Positions 49,026 to 62,095 of a stretch of DNA of 64,000 nt are shown one piece after another. The position numbers and the translations under genes were made by a program. The stretch is taken from NCBI GenBank assembly GCA_035771165.1, contig JAWNZC010000091.1, positions 2,367,501 to 2,431,500 of the forward strand, read 5' to 3'. Position 1 is the stretch's first letter. Each line of letters opens with the position of its first letter. The DNA is from Paragorgia papillata. Its lineage: Eukaryota > Cnidaria > Anthozoa > Scleralcyonacea > Coralliidae. Below the pieces are notes generated by a model. It made no database searches. It was given only the letters and a program-made list of their open reading frames with translations, and had not been told where the DNA came from.

Positions 49026-50021
49026 TATACAATACCCTGGTTGCTATGCGTGCTTTCATTGGTTGTTGGCCATGATCTATTAGAGGACACATGGTCACGT
49101 CAGATCACCTCAGCTGACTTGCTTTTTTCCTTCTTCATGCCCCAAAATCCGGCAAGAGTTTCAACAAAAACCTTTTAAATTTCTCGTTCTTACCGCGTTG
49201 TGACGTCATCTGTGCATCTATAACTGAACAGACAACGGCAAAATGGAATCTATTTGTTAAATATAATATATATATATTGTAAGAGCAAAAAATATAGGTA
49301 ATAACGCTTCTTTACTTAACCCAATTTAATCCAATATAAACAATATTATTCAAAACCAAATCCAGAGTAATTTCAGTTTTGTTAGCAGCGTTATAGATTC
49401 ACTTTTGGGCATTGAGATGCTTGATACACAGACAAAGTATAAATTACAAACTTACCGAAGAGGCGAAGAAAACGTTAGCTCTATTTCAATCTGCTAAACA
49501 ATCTTCAGCTTAATTTTTAAGTATTTATACATATTTGTGTACAAAAGCTCCTCAAGAAAACTGAAAAAGATTGTCCACATATGCTTGTTTATTAACGATA
49601 AGTGTAGTTATGTCTTCATGTTACACTCCTTTGAAAAAAATCGCTATTTTCAAAAACATTTGGCCTACCCCCTACGTAGGGGGAAATTTTTACCCCCACT
49701 ATTAGTTACCCTTCTTTAGGGGGTAAATTTTACCCCGCTATTAGTTACCCTTCATATTGGGGGTAGAATTTACCCCTAGACAATTTTACCCCCCTAAATA
49801 TCTACCCCTTGTTGTGGGTAATTTTTTTTCTTTTTACCCCCGAGCAAGGTAAAAACTTTGCTCTAGCAAATTACCCCCTTAAAAGGGGTAATTCTGAGTG
49901 ACAAAAGGAAGAATTGCTCTTATTTCTGTGGTAATTATTACCCCTTCATCATTTACCCCTAAAAAAAAAAACACTTTCACCCCCAAAATGGGGTAAATTT
50001 TACCCCCTGAAATTTACAGTG
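48088..50021. mobile_element. Inverted-repeat DNA element, 1.9 kb, with CACTGTAAATTTCAGGGGG ends
   Basis: The left end CACTGTAAATTTCAGGGGG matches the complement of the right end (CCCCCTGAAATTTACAGTG), with more GGGGTAAAATTTACCCC repeats inside both ends (48105-48245 and 49665-50005). The centre is AT-rich and has no transposase. It contains a 5S-like segment and a (CA)n(TA)n run near 48985. The superfamily is uncertain and no target duplication is clear. Confidence 0.75.
48282..48400 (-). mobile_element. 5S rRNA-like SINE remnant
   Basis: The minus strand contains GTTAAGCCCGGGAGG followed by GGGTTAGTACTTGGATGGG, the 5S internal promoter region also seen at 32665-32725. It lies inside the 48088-50021 element. 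Confidence 0.55.
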
Positions 50022-51260
50022 TGGGGTTGTCGGTTTAGTCGCCGGCGACTCGACCATGCGGCAGGTTGCACTGGGTTACATGTTACCAGTGGCAGATCGT
50101 TTATTGACCTGACCTGACCTTAGTCCAAGTCCAACGGCGATGGTGGAGAGGCAACGTGTCAAGTGACGGTTCACTGGAGGATGTTAGTCTCAAAACTGCA
50201 CGTTGGCGGCCTGAAGCACTGGTCGTTGTATCTACACGTGCTCTAAATTATTTGTGCAGCCTTAATTAGGGATGGCCCTGCTCTCCCCACTTGGGGACGA
50301 CCCTAGAAAAGGTGGGTCAAACATGGCGAGCACACATTGAATCCGGGCAGACCGCGGTCACTTGGAAACCATTATAGCGGTATGAAAACAGCAAAAAACA
50401 AAACGGATTGACCTACGGATCGGACAATGGAATGTGCGAACGTTGCAAGATAAAACTACGGCTGCACGACGGACAGCTCTGGTGGCACTGGAACTCCAAA
50501 GATATCAGATCGACATCGCGGCCCTGAGTGAAACACGCTTCGCGGGCAGCGGTCAACTTACGAAAAAGAGTTGGGTTACACGTATTTCTGGAGCGGCCTT
50601 CCAGAAGAAATGAAACGACTCCACGGAGTGGCTATTGTAATGAAATCTGACATTGCGGTGAGGCTCGAAAGCTCCCCGCGCGCCATAAACGGGCGCATCA
50701 TGGTTGCTCGTATACCGCTCACGGACAGCAAGTACCTTACATTCATCAGCGTTTATACGCCAACAATGACCTACACGGAGGAGGCGAAGGAAGCCTTCTA
50801 CGAGGCCCTAAGTTATGTGATCAAGGACACGCCAAAGGGATGTAAGCTTGTCATTGCCGGCGACTTCAATGCCCGTGTGGGCCAGGACAATAACATATGG
50901 CCCGAGCAAATTGGTAAACATGGTGTAGACAAGGTCAATAACAATGGCTTACTCCTATTGTCAAAGAGCGCAGAGTATGATCTGGCCATTACAAACACTT
51001 TCTTTCAAAACGCCACAAAGGGACGTGGATGCACCCCCGAAACAAACACTGGTATCTAATTGACTATATGATCAGTAGAAGGCGGGATCTGAAAGACGTG
51101 ATGCAGACACCCGTGATTAGAGATGCGGAATGCCAGACTGATCACAGGCTCCTGTTAAGTCGTCTGAGATACAGCTTAAAGCCGAAAGCAAGACGGACGT
51201 GCATGCAAACGGATTCCAAAGCTGAACGTTGGAGCGCTAAGGTCGACCGGTAAGAGGGTT
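50022..51260 (+). pseudogene. LINE (non-LTR) ORF2 start: apurinic-like endonuclease
   Basis: After a GC-rich leader, about 50405-50580 encodes RIGQWNVRTLQDKTTAARR and ALSETRFAGSGQL. The next frame (50571-51059) encodes the rest of the endonuclease with ISVYTPTMTYTEEAKEAFYE and VIAGDFNARVGQD, and the last frame (51029-51253) has LIDYMISRRRD and TDHRLLLSRLRY. These are the WN, E, GDFN and DH motifs of the endonuclease/exonuclease/phosphatase fold that nicks the target. Two frameshifts and truncation before the RT make it a dead copy. Confidence 0.85.
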
Positions 51261-51282
51261 GAATTAGAAGCCGAATTGAACG

Positions 51283-52000
51283 TCAGGTTGCAAGGTCATA
51301 GACTTGGTGGAAATGTAAACCCAACCGTAAACGAGGAATGGATTGCTCTAAGGGACATAACGACGAGGACTGCCTTGGATGGACTGCCTTGGATGTTGGG
51401 TTATCAACATTAGCATTTATAGACTTACGGTAGAAGGTGCGCTTTGCATCTCTAATTAAATTTACCACTCGATTACGTCCCGACCTATAATCTCGCAAGT
51501 AAATAGTAGTATTACTTAAAATATCAAGTTTGTGTAGATTGTTGCGCTTCTTAATTGTATGACTAATCTCATTAGTGAACCATTCAGGTTGGTGAAGCCT
51601 TTTTCTTCAAGGCTGCGTGATCAAGTAGAGTCAAGTAGATAATTAAACAGAGCATACCAATGTCCAAGAGCTTCATTAATGTCCGTAAACATTTCTATGG
51701 TGTTCCATGGTGTATTATTCAAATCAGTTACGAAAACGATCAGCGGAAAAATCTTTAAACGAGCGATGAGAAAATAGACTTATGACTGTACTGGTGGAAT
51801 TACCCCGGGTTACCCACGTAAACGAAAATGGGCAAATGGTCACTTAATGTATAACAGCTAGGTAAAGTACCAGATTTAAAAGCATTGTCCTTATGAGTAA
51901 CTACGTAGATATGGTCAATAAGCGATCCAGAAATAGGTCTTGTCGGTGTGGTTATTAGTTGGTGAAGATCAATATCATAGAATTCCAAATCAAGCCACCA
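51283..52000 (-). pseudogene. Second LINE endonuclease fragment, minus strand
   Basis: On the minus strand 51988-51800 encodes FYDIDLHQLITTPTRPISGSLIDHIYV and TLSDHLPIFVY, the C-terminal endonuclease motifs of a CR1/Jockey-type LINE. Further on (51498-51283) is YRSGRNRVVNLIRDAKRTFY, a typical segment between endonuclease and RT. Many stops lie between. It is a different family from the plus-strand LINE next to it. Confidence 0.75.
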
Positions 52001-52019
52001 TTATATAGAAAACGTTTTT

Positions 52020-53317
52020 TCATGCACTGGGTTTGAGGTTTGGGTATTGATACATCAAGCTCACCAATACTAATTTGTAATTATTATCTCCAGATCGTAT
52101 TTTACAACATTTTTTGAGATAATCAGAAGGATAGTGCAAAGTTTCTAGTCAAAGATAATAACAATTTTTGCCACGTGTATCGACAGAGCTGCCAGCCCAT
52201 TTTCTAAAGGGAAGTCCAAGTTAATTGAGTACAAGCCAAAACTCAGACAAGCAACCCAAAATAGAATCTCGAGGGATTCTTAAAGAGACATTTTCTCTCG
52301 TCAAGAACGCAAAAAAATATTATAAACTCCAACAAACATGAATACTGATGTTTTTTGTGCCCTTCGCTATTGTTTTCCTGTCTGTTTTTAACATAACAAC
52401 AAGTTCGTTTTCAACTCCTCGAAATTTTTGTGTAAAAAGCTTGGCGCATCACAAGAATTCCGATACTAATACGTATCGTGTGATGTCCAGTCATTCCGGA
52501 TCAAAACTGACTAAAATCTGCGACGATCGTCTGATGATTTGTTGCTAGCTTCATGTTATGTAGCTTTTCGAATCGTCTGCCCAATCACGCGCTAAGTTCA
52601 CGCAGGTACAGATACATATATGGCCAGGGTTCTCCTACAGTTGTTTATTGAACGCCAAATGAAAATGCGAAGACAGTCTACCGTCTCCAGTATACAGAAT
52701 TTGTTATTGAGCTGACGTGCAAAACTGCTCGAGCGCCACACGTGTAAAATATAACAGACACGAACCAACAACACTCTACAAACCGACTTCACAACATCGT
52801 CAACATGCCAGACCATATTAAAGTTGAATATAAAGCTTTTACTATTTATTCGCACGTTCCGCTAGGCAGACAATAAATCCTTTCGTCCTGACCATATTTA
52901 ACTAGCCATGCAGCTAAGCCTAGAAAATCGTTGTTTCAATTAGAAAATTGATCGCTCCTTTGCGTTTCTCCGCCATTGTTGTATTCGCCGCCAGTCGCAA
53001 ACAAAACCACGCGTGCGCAGTTCTATTCTAATATATTCCGGGGGGAAACTTCTTTTATTCTCGATATATTAAGATATATTTTAAAAATAATGCACCATGA
53101 TTTTACACGTCTTTCAAGAAATATCCATAGATAAGGTACAAACCTGTCTGTTATCGCTCTTTAGGACTTACGAGCTTTAAGCGACATAAACATTTGTCGT
53201 CTATGAAAGACTGATACTGGTGTTTCCCATTTTCACTGGTTTTAGCCTTTCAACTACGACAAGTATGTGTGTCGTTAATCCTGGTAACTTTACCCCACAG
53301 AAAGTTTACACTATCTA
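52020..53317. other. AT-rich DNA without recognised features
   Basis: No domain-bearing frame, no repeat array and no RNA gene recognised. Confidence 0.5.
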
Positions 53318-53475
53318 TCTACCGACCGACCGACCGACCGACCTACCTACCTACCTACCTACCTACCTACCTACCTACCTACCTACCTACCTACCTACTG
53401 TACCTACCTACCTACCTACCTACCTACCTACCTACCTACTTACCTACCTACCTACCTACCTACCTACCTACCTAC
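53318..53475. repeat. (CCGA)n/(CCTA)n microsatellite
   Basis: Four CCGA units followed by about 35 CCTA units with two short interruptions. It ends at the 5' LTR of the gypsy element, which inserted into or beside it; CCTA units resume at 58027. Confidence 0.95.
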
Positions 53476-53630
53476 TGTAATGTTGTCACATGACAGGTGG
53501 TCACATGACACGGAGAAGAACACACACATGGTGTGGATGCAAAGACTGAAGGAGTATGTGTTAACGTGGTTTTGTGTAAGTGTTTAAGTTTGATATTACA
53601 ATAATAAATGTATACAACGACTACATTATA
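53476..53630 (+). repeat. 5' LTR of gypsy element 2
   Basis: 155 bp, with GTCACATGAC repeated near the start and AATAAA-type sequence (ACAATAATAAATG) near the end. It differs from the 3' LTR at GCAAAG/GCATAG and GTGTAAG/GTGTCAG. Confidence 0.93.
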
Positions 53631-53643
53631 ATTGGCGACGAGA

Positions 53644-56600
53644 ATGAGTACAGACACACATGAAGCAAGTGGAGAGAATCCAAGTATGATAAGAGCCTTG
53701 GATCTCAAGCCGCCACCACCTTTCGATGCCGATGGGGACAGTTCGTCGCTAAGTCAGCGATGGAAAGAATGGAGAGAACGTTTTACGATGTATACTCTTG
53801 CCTCTAATATCACGAACGATGCTCAAAAACGTGCAGTTTTACTATACGTCGCCGGACCAGCGGTTTATAAGATATTCAAGACCCTGCCGGAGACAGGAAC
53901 AAGTTACGACACAGCGATCGAGAAATTGGATCAATACTTTCAACCGCAAAAGAATTTGATCTACGAACGCTATGTTTTCAAGCAATGTCAACCACAACCA
54001 AGGGAATCGGTCGATAGTTTCATCACCCGTCTGCGCGAGTTAGCCGAAACATGTGAATTTCAAAACACAGACAATGAAATACGAGATCACTTTGTTATGA
54101 CATGTTCGTCGCACAGTTTTCGAACAAAACTTCTTCGGGAGAAAGATTTGACGCTTTCCAAGCTGATCACGATGGCTAGAGCCAAAGAAATGGCAGAAAA
54201 ACAAGCATCGAAAATTTCGGATCGCGAAGGTGAACATCGTAGGATAAATCAAGTTGAAGACGACAAATCTACTCAGCGCCAATCAAGTGAGGTGTCAAAA
54301 CACGAATGTCGAAATTGCGGGGGTGTTTATAAACAAGGACACAATGAAATCTGTCCGGCGAAAGGAAAGACTTGCAGATCGTGTGGGAAACAAAATCATT
54401 ATGCAAAAGTATGTCGTAGCAGCAAACAAACCAAGCCAAGAAACCGTTTTACTAAGGTCAATCCACCAAAGAAAGAAAATGTCAAAGCAACGAAACAAGA
54501 ATCGCCAAGTTCATCGTCGGAAGATGAATATACTTTCACTGTGACATCCGGTCGAAAGAATGCTCATAGCAGCAAAGACAAAGGAACTTCCGCCAAAATA
54601 AACTCGACGCTCACCCAAATACAAATCGCAAAAACTGCTATTGAAATCACCATCGACTCCGGAGCATCAACAAATATCCTTGATCGCAATGCCTTTCAAG
54701 CGATTAAAAAGAAAAACAAGAACATTGAAATGTCATCAACACAAACGAAGATCTACGCTTATAATGCTCTTCAACCCTTACCGATTGTCGGGAAATGTTG
54801 CTTACCTGTTGAATCGAAAGGCAAAAATACCGTTGCTACATTCTACGTTGTTGAAGGAACGTCTGGATCACTCTTGGGTAACGAAACGGCAGCGGAATTG
54901 GGTATCCTGAGAATCGAAGTCAACAAAACCGAAAGTGAAGGAAACGCAAATTTAACTGCAAACACTCACAAGCTTTTAGAAAAATATCCTCAACTTTTCG
55001 ATGGTATTGGTTGCTTGGAAGATTACGAACAGCAACTCCATATTGATCCCAATGTCACACCCGTGGCACAATGACCGCGAAGAATACCTTTTCACCTTCG
55101 AAAGCAAGTAGCTGAAAAACTGGTTGAATTGGAAGAGCTAGACATCATGGAACCAGCCGAGGGACCAACTACCTGGGTTTCACCAATATTTCCAGCTCCA
55201 AAGCCCCACAACTCCAATGAAGTAAGAGTATGTGGTGACTATCGACGTCCCAATCAAGCCCTTCTTCGTGAAAGACACCCAATACCAACCGTTGACGAGA
55301 TGATGGAAGATATGGCTGGAGCGGTAATGTTTTCCAAGCTAGATCTCAAAGCTGGATATCATCAGATAATCTTGGAGGAAAAGTCGCGAAATCTAACCAC
55401 ATTTTGCACCCACAAAGGACTTTTCCGTTACAAAAGGTTGCCATTTGGTCTTTCCAGTACCTCCGAAGTCTTCCAAAACGCGATACAGCAAGCTCTCCAA
55501 GGATTAACCGGTGTGAGAAACATCGCAGATGATATAATTGTATGGGGGAAAAGTCAAGCAGAGCACGATTGTAATTTGGAAGCAGCCCTACAGCGTTTAG
55601 CCAGCAAGAAGCTGACACTAAACCAGGCCAAGTGCAAGTTCAACCAACCTAGCCTATGGTTCTATGGGTACATCCTGTCAAAAGATGGAATTTCAGCAGA
55701 TCCCAAGAAAGTAGAAGCCATAAAGCATTTCAAGAGGCCAACAGATGTCAGTGAATTGCGCAGTTTCCTAGGACTGGCCAATTACTGCTCGAGGTTTATC
55801 CAAGATTTTTCGACCATTACTGCACCTCTGCGAGATTTAACCACAAAGTCGTCCAAGTGGAAATAGTCAAGAAAAGAACAACAATCTTTTGAAAAAATCA
55901 AAGAAGCTATTGCATCTGACTGCGTCATGGCCTTCTATGATCCAAATCGACAAACCCAACTTACTGTTGATGCAAGCCCTGTGGGTCTGGGTGCAGTTCT
56001 AGCTCAGACTCAGGAAGATGGCCAAGTTCGTTGTATTTCTTATGCCAGTCGTTCATTGAGTTCAGTAGAGTGCCGCTACTCTCAAACAGAGAAGGAAGCG
56101 CTTGCAGCTGTTTGGGGTTGTGAACGTTTCCACATCTACCTTGTTGGCACTCAGTTCGATCTCATCACCGATCACAAGCCGCTGGAAATAATCTATGGTC
56201 CGAAGTCAAAACCATGTCTGCGGATAGAGCGTTGGTTACTACGTCTACAGCAATATCGATTTAACATCAAATATCGTCCTGGTTCCAGCAATCCAGCAGA
56301 TATCTTATCACGACAGCCATTGTTTACAACCTACTGTTCACCACCAAAAGCCGAGGAATATGTGAACTTTGTTCAAGATCATGCAGTCCCAAAGTCCTTA
56401 GCACTCAAAGACATTGTTACTGCAACAGAAGAAGATCCAGAGCTACAGAAAGTTATTAAGTCTATACAAGGTGAAGTATGGGACAAGAAGGATCACAGTC
56501 TACGCTCGTACCATACTATCTGTGATCAACTATCTGTTTCAGGCAAAGGAGTAATCTTACGAAATTCAAGAATTGTCATTCCTCTTAGTCTTCGATCACG

Positions 56601-57762
56601 TGTTCTATCTATTGCCCATGAAGGTCACCAGGGGATAGTTAAAACGAAGATGCTCCTACGCAGCAAAGTTTGGTGGCCTGGAATAGATTTACAAGTTGAA
56701 CGCATGGTAAAGGAATGTCTACCCTGCCAAGCTTCTCTTCATCAATCACCAAAGACCCAACAGCCTCTCAACATGACCAATCTTCCACCTAAACCATGGC
56801 ACACAGTCCACGCTGATTTTTGTGGCCCTTCTCCAACTGGTGAAAAGTTGTTGGTAGTTATTGATGCCTATTCGCGATATCCAGAAGTGGAAATCATGAC
56901 CAGTACCACAACGACAGCAGTCATATCCCGACTCCAGAGAATCTTCACACGGCATGGATATCCTGAGCAGTTCACAACGGACAATGGCCCACCATTTAAT
57001 GCAGTTGAATTCACCAACTATCTGAAAGAGCACGGTGTTCAGCATCGCCGTATTACACCTTATTGGCCTCAGGCAAATGGTGAGGCAGAACGATTTATGA
57101 AAACCATTACAAAGGCAATTCGCACAGCGCATGTTGAAGAGAAAAGGTGGCAAGATGAACTTGACATCTTTTTACTTAACTACAGGTCTACACCACACAC
57201 GACTACTGCGACAAGTCCATCCCAATTATTGTTCAACCGAACAATACGAAACAAGCTTCCCAGTTTCACAGCATTGCAATCTGACGAAGAAGACAACCAA
57301 ATGAACGAACAAGTGAAACAGCGAGATGAAGAGGAAAAGAAGAAAATGAAAGACAGAGTAGACAAAAGAAACAAAGCTGCAGTGTCAGAGATTCAAGTAG
57401 ATGATCAAGTTCTGGTTCCAGCTCCGAAACATATTAAGTTGTCCTTACCATTTCAAGTTCATCCATACAAAGTCGTGGCTAGAAAAGGAAGCATGGTAAC
57501 AGCACAAAGTAAAGACCACACCATAACCAGAAATATTGCTTGGTTTAAGAAAATAACAAAAGCAGCAAAGATGGATGATAGTGACCCTGATGAGGAAGAT
57601 TCTGATGAATGGGTAGAGAAAGAACAGAATGATCCACCTGCAAACGAGCCTGAAACTGGCAGCGAGTTTGAACTTGACATCGAGCTTGAACCTGACAATG
57701 TTCTTACACCAAGATATCCAATCCGTACGAACAGGCAACCTCCTAACTATTATATAAGATAG
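53644..57762 (+). pseudogene. Gypsy gag-pol polyprotein interrupted by two nonsense codons
   Basis: One reading frame of about 1,370 codons is broken only by TGA at 55072-55074 and TAG at 55864-55866. The gag region is followed by two zinc knuckles (from CRNCGG and CRSCGKQNHYAKVC, about codons 221-258). The protease has IDSGAS (about 337). The RT has LDLKAGYHQI, LPFGLSS and ADD (IADDIIVWG), about codons 496-740. RNase H starts at TVDASPVGLGAVLAQ (about 774). The integrase has an HHCC finger (HEGHQG...CLPCQA) and the catalytic triad in HADFCG, TTDNGPP and GEAERF. I place the start at the ATG at 53644. Both stops are single-base transitions from sense codons (CGA or CAA type, and TGG), so decay is recent. 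Confidence 0.93.
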
Positions 57763-57871
57763 TAAGTCAGAACTACTATTAACACTTAATATATAATTAG
57801 TTAAATAACTTTACGAACATCATTGAAACAGTTTATATTATACAGTATTAATCTATAAAGAAATGGAGGGA

Positions 57872-58026
57872 TGTAATGTTGTCACATGACAGGTGGTCAC
57901 ATGACACGGAGAAGAACACACACATGGTGTGGATGCATAGACTGAAGGAGTATGTGTTAACGTGGTTTTGTGTCAGTGTTTAAGTTTGATATTACAATAA
58001 TAAATGTATACAACGACTACATTATA
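57872..58026 (+). repeat. 3' LTR of gypsy element 2
   Basis: 155 bp, matching 53476-53630 with two visible differences. It is preceded by a polypurine tract and followed by CCTACCTAC. Confidence 0.93.
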
Positions 58027-60390
58027 CCTACCTACTACCTCTCTACCTCTCTACCTCTCTACCCACCTACCTCTCTACCTCGCCACGTCGCCACGTCGCC
58101 ACGTCGCCACGTCGCCACGTCGCCACGTCGCCACGTCGCCACGTCGCCACGTCGCCACGTCGCCACGTCGCCACGTCGCCACGTCGCCACGTCGCCACGT
58201 CGCCACGTCGCCACGTCGCCACGTCGCCACGTCGCCGGCCACCTCTCCACCTCTCCACCTCTCCACCTCTCCACCTCTCCACCTCTCCACCTCTCCACCT
58301 CTCCACCTCTCCACCTCTCCACCTCTCCACCTCTCCACCCGTCCACCCGTCCACCCGTCCACCCGTCCACCCGTCCACCCGTCCACCCGTCCACCCGTCC
58401 ACCCGTCCACCCGTCCACCCGTCCACCCGTCCACCCGTCCAACCGTCCACCCGTCCACCCGTCCACCGTCCACCCGTCCACCCGTCCACCCGTCCACCCG
58501 TCCACCCGTCCACCCGTCCACCCGTCCACCCGTCCACCCGTCCACCCGTCCACCCGTCCACCCGTCCACCCGTCCACCCGTCCACCCGTCCACCCGTCCA
58601 CCCGTCCACCCGTCCACCCGTCCACCCGTCCACCCGTCCACCCGTCCACCCGTCCACCCGTCCACCCGTCCACCCGTCCACCCGTCCACCCGTCCACCCG
58701 TCCACCCGTCCACCCGTCCACCCGTCCACCCGTCCACCCGTCCACCCGTCCACCCGTCCACCCGTCCACCCGTCCACCCGTCCACCCGTCCACCCGTCCA
58801 CCCGTCCACCCGTCCACCCGTCCACCCGTCCACCCGTCCACCCGTCCACCCGTCCACCCGTCCACCCGTCCACCCGTCCACCCGTCCACCCGTCCACCCG
58901 TCCACCCGTCCACCCGTCCACCGTCCACCCGTCCACCCGTCCACCCGTCCACCCGTCCACCCGTCCACCCGTCCACCCGTCCACCCGTCACCCGTCCACC
59001 CGTCCACCCGTCCACCCGTCCACCCGTCCACCCGTCCACCCGTCCACCCGTCCACCCGTCCACCCGTCCACCCGTCCACCCGTCCACCCGTCCACCCGTC
59101 CACCCGTCCACCCGTCCACCCGTCCACCCGTCCACCCGTCCACCCGTCCACCCGTCCACCCGTCCACCCGTCCACCCGTCCACACCCGTCCACCCGTCCA
59201 CCCGTCCACCCGTCCACCCGTCCACCCGTCCACCCGTCCACCCGTCCACCCGTCCACCCGTCCACCCGTCCACCCGTCCACCCGTCCACCCGTCCACCCG
59301 TCCACCCGTCCACCCGTCCACCCGTCCACCCGTCCACCCGTCCACCCGTCCACCCGTCCACCCGTCCACCGTCCACCGTCCACCCGTCCACCCGTCCACC
59401 CGTCCACCCGTCCACCCGTCCACCCGTCCACCGTCCACCCGTCCACCCGTCCAACCGTCCACCCGTCCACCCGTCCACCCGTCCACCCGTCCACCCGTCC
59501 ACCCGTCCACCCGTCCACCCGTCCACCCGTCCACCCGTCCACCCGTCCACCCGTCCACCCGTCCACCCGTCCACCCGTCCACCCGTCCACCCGTCCACCC
59601 GTCCACCCGTCCACCCGTCCACCCGTCCACCCGTCCACCCGTCCACCCGTCCACCCGTCCACCCGTCCACCCGTCCACCCGTCCACCCGTCCACCCGTCC
59701 ACCCGTCCACCCGTCCACCCGTCCACCCGTCCACCCGTCCACCCGTCCACCCGTCCACCCGTCCACCCGTCCACCCGTCCACCCCGTCCACCCGTCCACC
59801 CGTCCACCCGTCCACCCGTCCACCCGTCCACCCGTCCACCCGTCCACCCGTCCACCCGTCCACCCGTCCACCCGTCCACCCGTCCACCCGTCCACCCGTC
59901 CACCCGTCCACCCGTCCACCCGTCCACCCGTCCACCCGGCCACCCGTCCACCCGTCCACCCGTCCACCCGTCCACCCGTCCACCCGTCCACCCGTCCACC
60001 CGTCCACCCGTCCACCCGTCCACCCGTCCACCCGTCCACCCGTCCACCCGTCCACCCGTCCACCCGTCCACCCGTCCACCCGTCCACCCGTCCACCCGTC
60101 CACCCGTCCACCCGTCCACCCGTCCACCCGTCCACCCGTCCACCCGTCCACCCGTCCACCCGTCCACCCGTCCACCCGTCCACCCGTCCACCCGTCCACC
60201 CGTCCACCCGTCCACCCGTCCACCCGTCCACCCGTCCACCCGTCCACCCGTCCACCCGGCCACCCGTCCACCCGTCCACCCGTCCACCCGTCCACCCGTC
60301 CACCCGTCCACCCGTCCACCCGTCCACCCGTCCACCCGTCCACCCGTCTACCCGTCTACCCGTCTACCCGTCTACCCGTCTACCCGTCTA
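58027..60390. repeat. Octamer satellite blocks
   Basis: Short CCTA and CTCTACCT units lead into (CCACGTCG)n at about 58083-58235, (CCACCTCT)n to about 58335, (CCACCCGT)n over about 2 kb to 60345, then (CTACCCGT)n to 60390. All blocks keep an 8-nt period with single-base variants such as CCAACCGT, CCACCGT and CACCCGGC. There are no stop codons in several frames, which creates long false reading frames on both strands. Confidence 0.95.
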
Positions 60391-60675
<285 letters not shown>

Positions 60676-61640
60676 GCAATGTTTCACAGAAACTTTGCAC
60701 TAAAAACGACAAGCCTTGTAGGTTACGGGCGTTTTGGGCATTTACGACAACCAAATTCAGTCAAACTTTGTGGCTCTTACTTGCAGTTAAATACTATTAA
60801 GTTCCCGGAAGTGACTTAGCATTCTATGCAATGGCGTCTCTCGCACATCATCATGAACTTTCAGATGGATTTCCAAGGCCGCCTTTGACAAACAAAAGCG
60901 ACCACATAAAGAACTTGTTAGTTCCGGATCTGTTATACTACAAACAAATTTCCTTGCAGCACGTTTCAACTTTGGCCTTTACTACCCGCTTTTTTTCAAA
61001 TCTATTAATGCCATCATAAATAGTTTTTCTCCAAGGGTCCCTATTCAGTGCAATCAATTCCCACTTACTTACATCTATGCCCATATCCCTCAAGTTGTGT
61101 TTCACACAGTCCATGTAGCGCTTCTTAGGCATATGAGCTGGGCGTTTTCCTTCAGCCAGTTCACCGTAGAAAACCATTTTCGTCAATCTACAATCTTCTA
61201 ACCTAACAACGTGTCCAGTCCATCGCATTCGGTTCTTCGTGATACGTGACTCGATGCTCAAACACCCTGCTCTCTTAAGAATTTCAGTATCAGGTGTGAA
61301 CGTTTGCCATTTGATGTCTATAATCCGTCTCAGACAGTTCTGATGGACACGTTCCAGAACTTCATATGATGACGGTATTTGGTCCATGTTTCAGAGGAAT
61401 AGAGCAGGGCAGTAATGACACATGCGTCATATACAATCAGCTTGGTGTTCAACGTTATGTCATGCTGAGACCACACCATGTGCTCAAGTTTATCAAAAGC
61501 TACGCTTGCTCTCTCCAGTCTGTAGGATATTTCAGGATCTAGCGAACCATTCCTGTGAAGAGTGCTTCCCAAAGACACAAATTTGTCCACAACAGCTGGC
61601 TGAGCACCGTGAACGTAACTGTTGGACTCTAAAAACAAGT
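60676..61640 (-). pseudogene. LINE ORF2 C-terminal part and 3' UTR, minus strand
   Basis: On the minus strand, 61640-61380 encodes FVSLGSTLHRNGSLDPEISYRL and YSSETWTKYR. A frame change then gives 61387-60938 with RRIIDIKWQTFTPDTEILKRAG, RMRWTGHVVRLED and RPAHMPKKRYMDC. Another frame ends with a C2H2-like CSITDP...CGRFC...H...H (60969-60790). This is the region downstream of the RT catalytic site in a non-LTR element. It is 5' truncated near 61640 and has two frameshifts. Its 3' end runs straight into (ATAG)n as read on this strand, which may be its natural tail. Confidence 0.85.
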
Positions 61641-62095
61641 GTGTAGAAGTTAGACAAAACACACTATAAGCCGCGTGTTTTTTTTTACACGGATGTAAAT
61701 TAGGTGTGTAAATTTACACTCTATAACGCGTGTAAACGGCTTGTCGCCCAAACGACACACTATGTACCGTGTTTTTTTAATTGTGTTTTCTTACACGCAG
61801 TGCGTGTTTTTCTACACAATGTGTGTGTTTTTTCTTCACTGAAGACGTGCTTTTTTACACAACTTATGGTGTGTAAAATTGTTTACAATCACGCAAGATA
61901 CATAAAATATAAACACGCGATCTTAATTTGAAAGACTTTATTTTAGAAAAGTTAAAGATTATATACAGTTAAGGTGGCTCCATACAGTTCCTAGAAATAT
62001 GGAAAATACAAGTTTGAGAGTCCAATACACGTGCATAAACAACTCGGAAAAAGAATAAAACTAAATGTTATCCATAGCTAAACATTCTGACAATC
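61641..62095. other. Low-complexity GTGTAAA-rich region, no gene
   Basis: Many scattered GTGTTTT/TTACAC motifs at 61660-61900, then ordinary AT-rich sequence. No coding or repeat unit is supported. Confidence 0.5.

Larger units (their letters stand above)
53476..58026 (+). mobile_element. Ty3/gypsy element 2, nearly intact, 4.55 kb
   Basis: Two 155-bp LTRs (53476-53630 and 57872-58026) differ at only two visible positions. Ends are TGTAATG...CATTATA. A CCTAC direct repeat flanks the element. The first bases after the 5' LTR (ATTGGCGACGAG) form the primer-binding region, and AAATGGAGGGA before the 3' LTR is the polypurine tract. One gag-pol frame fills the interior. Near-identical LTRs indicate a young insertion. 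Confidence 0.93.
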
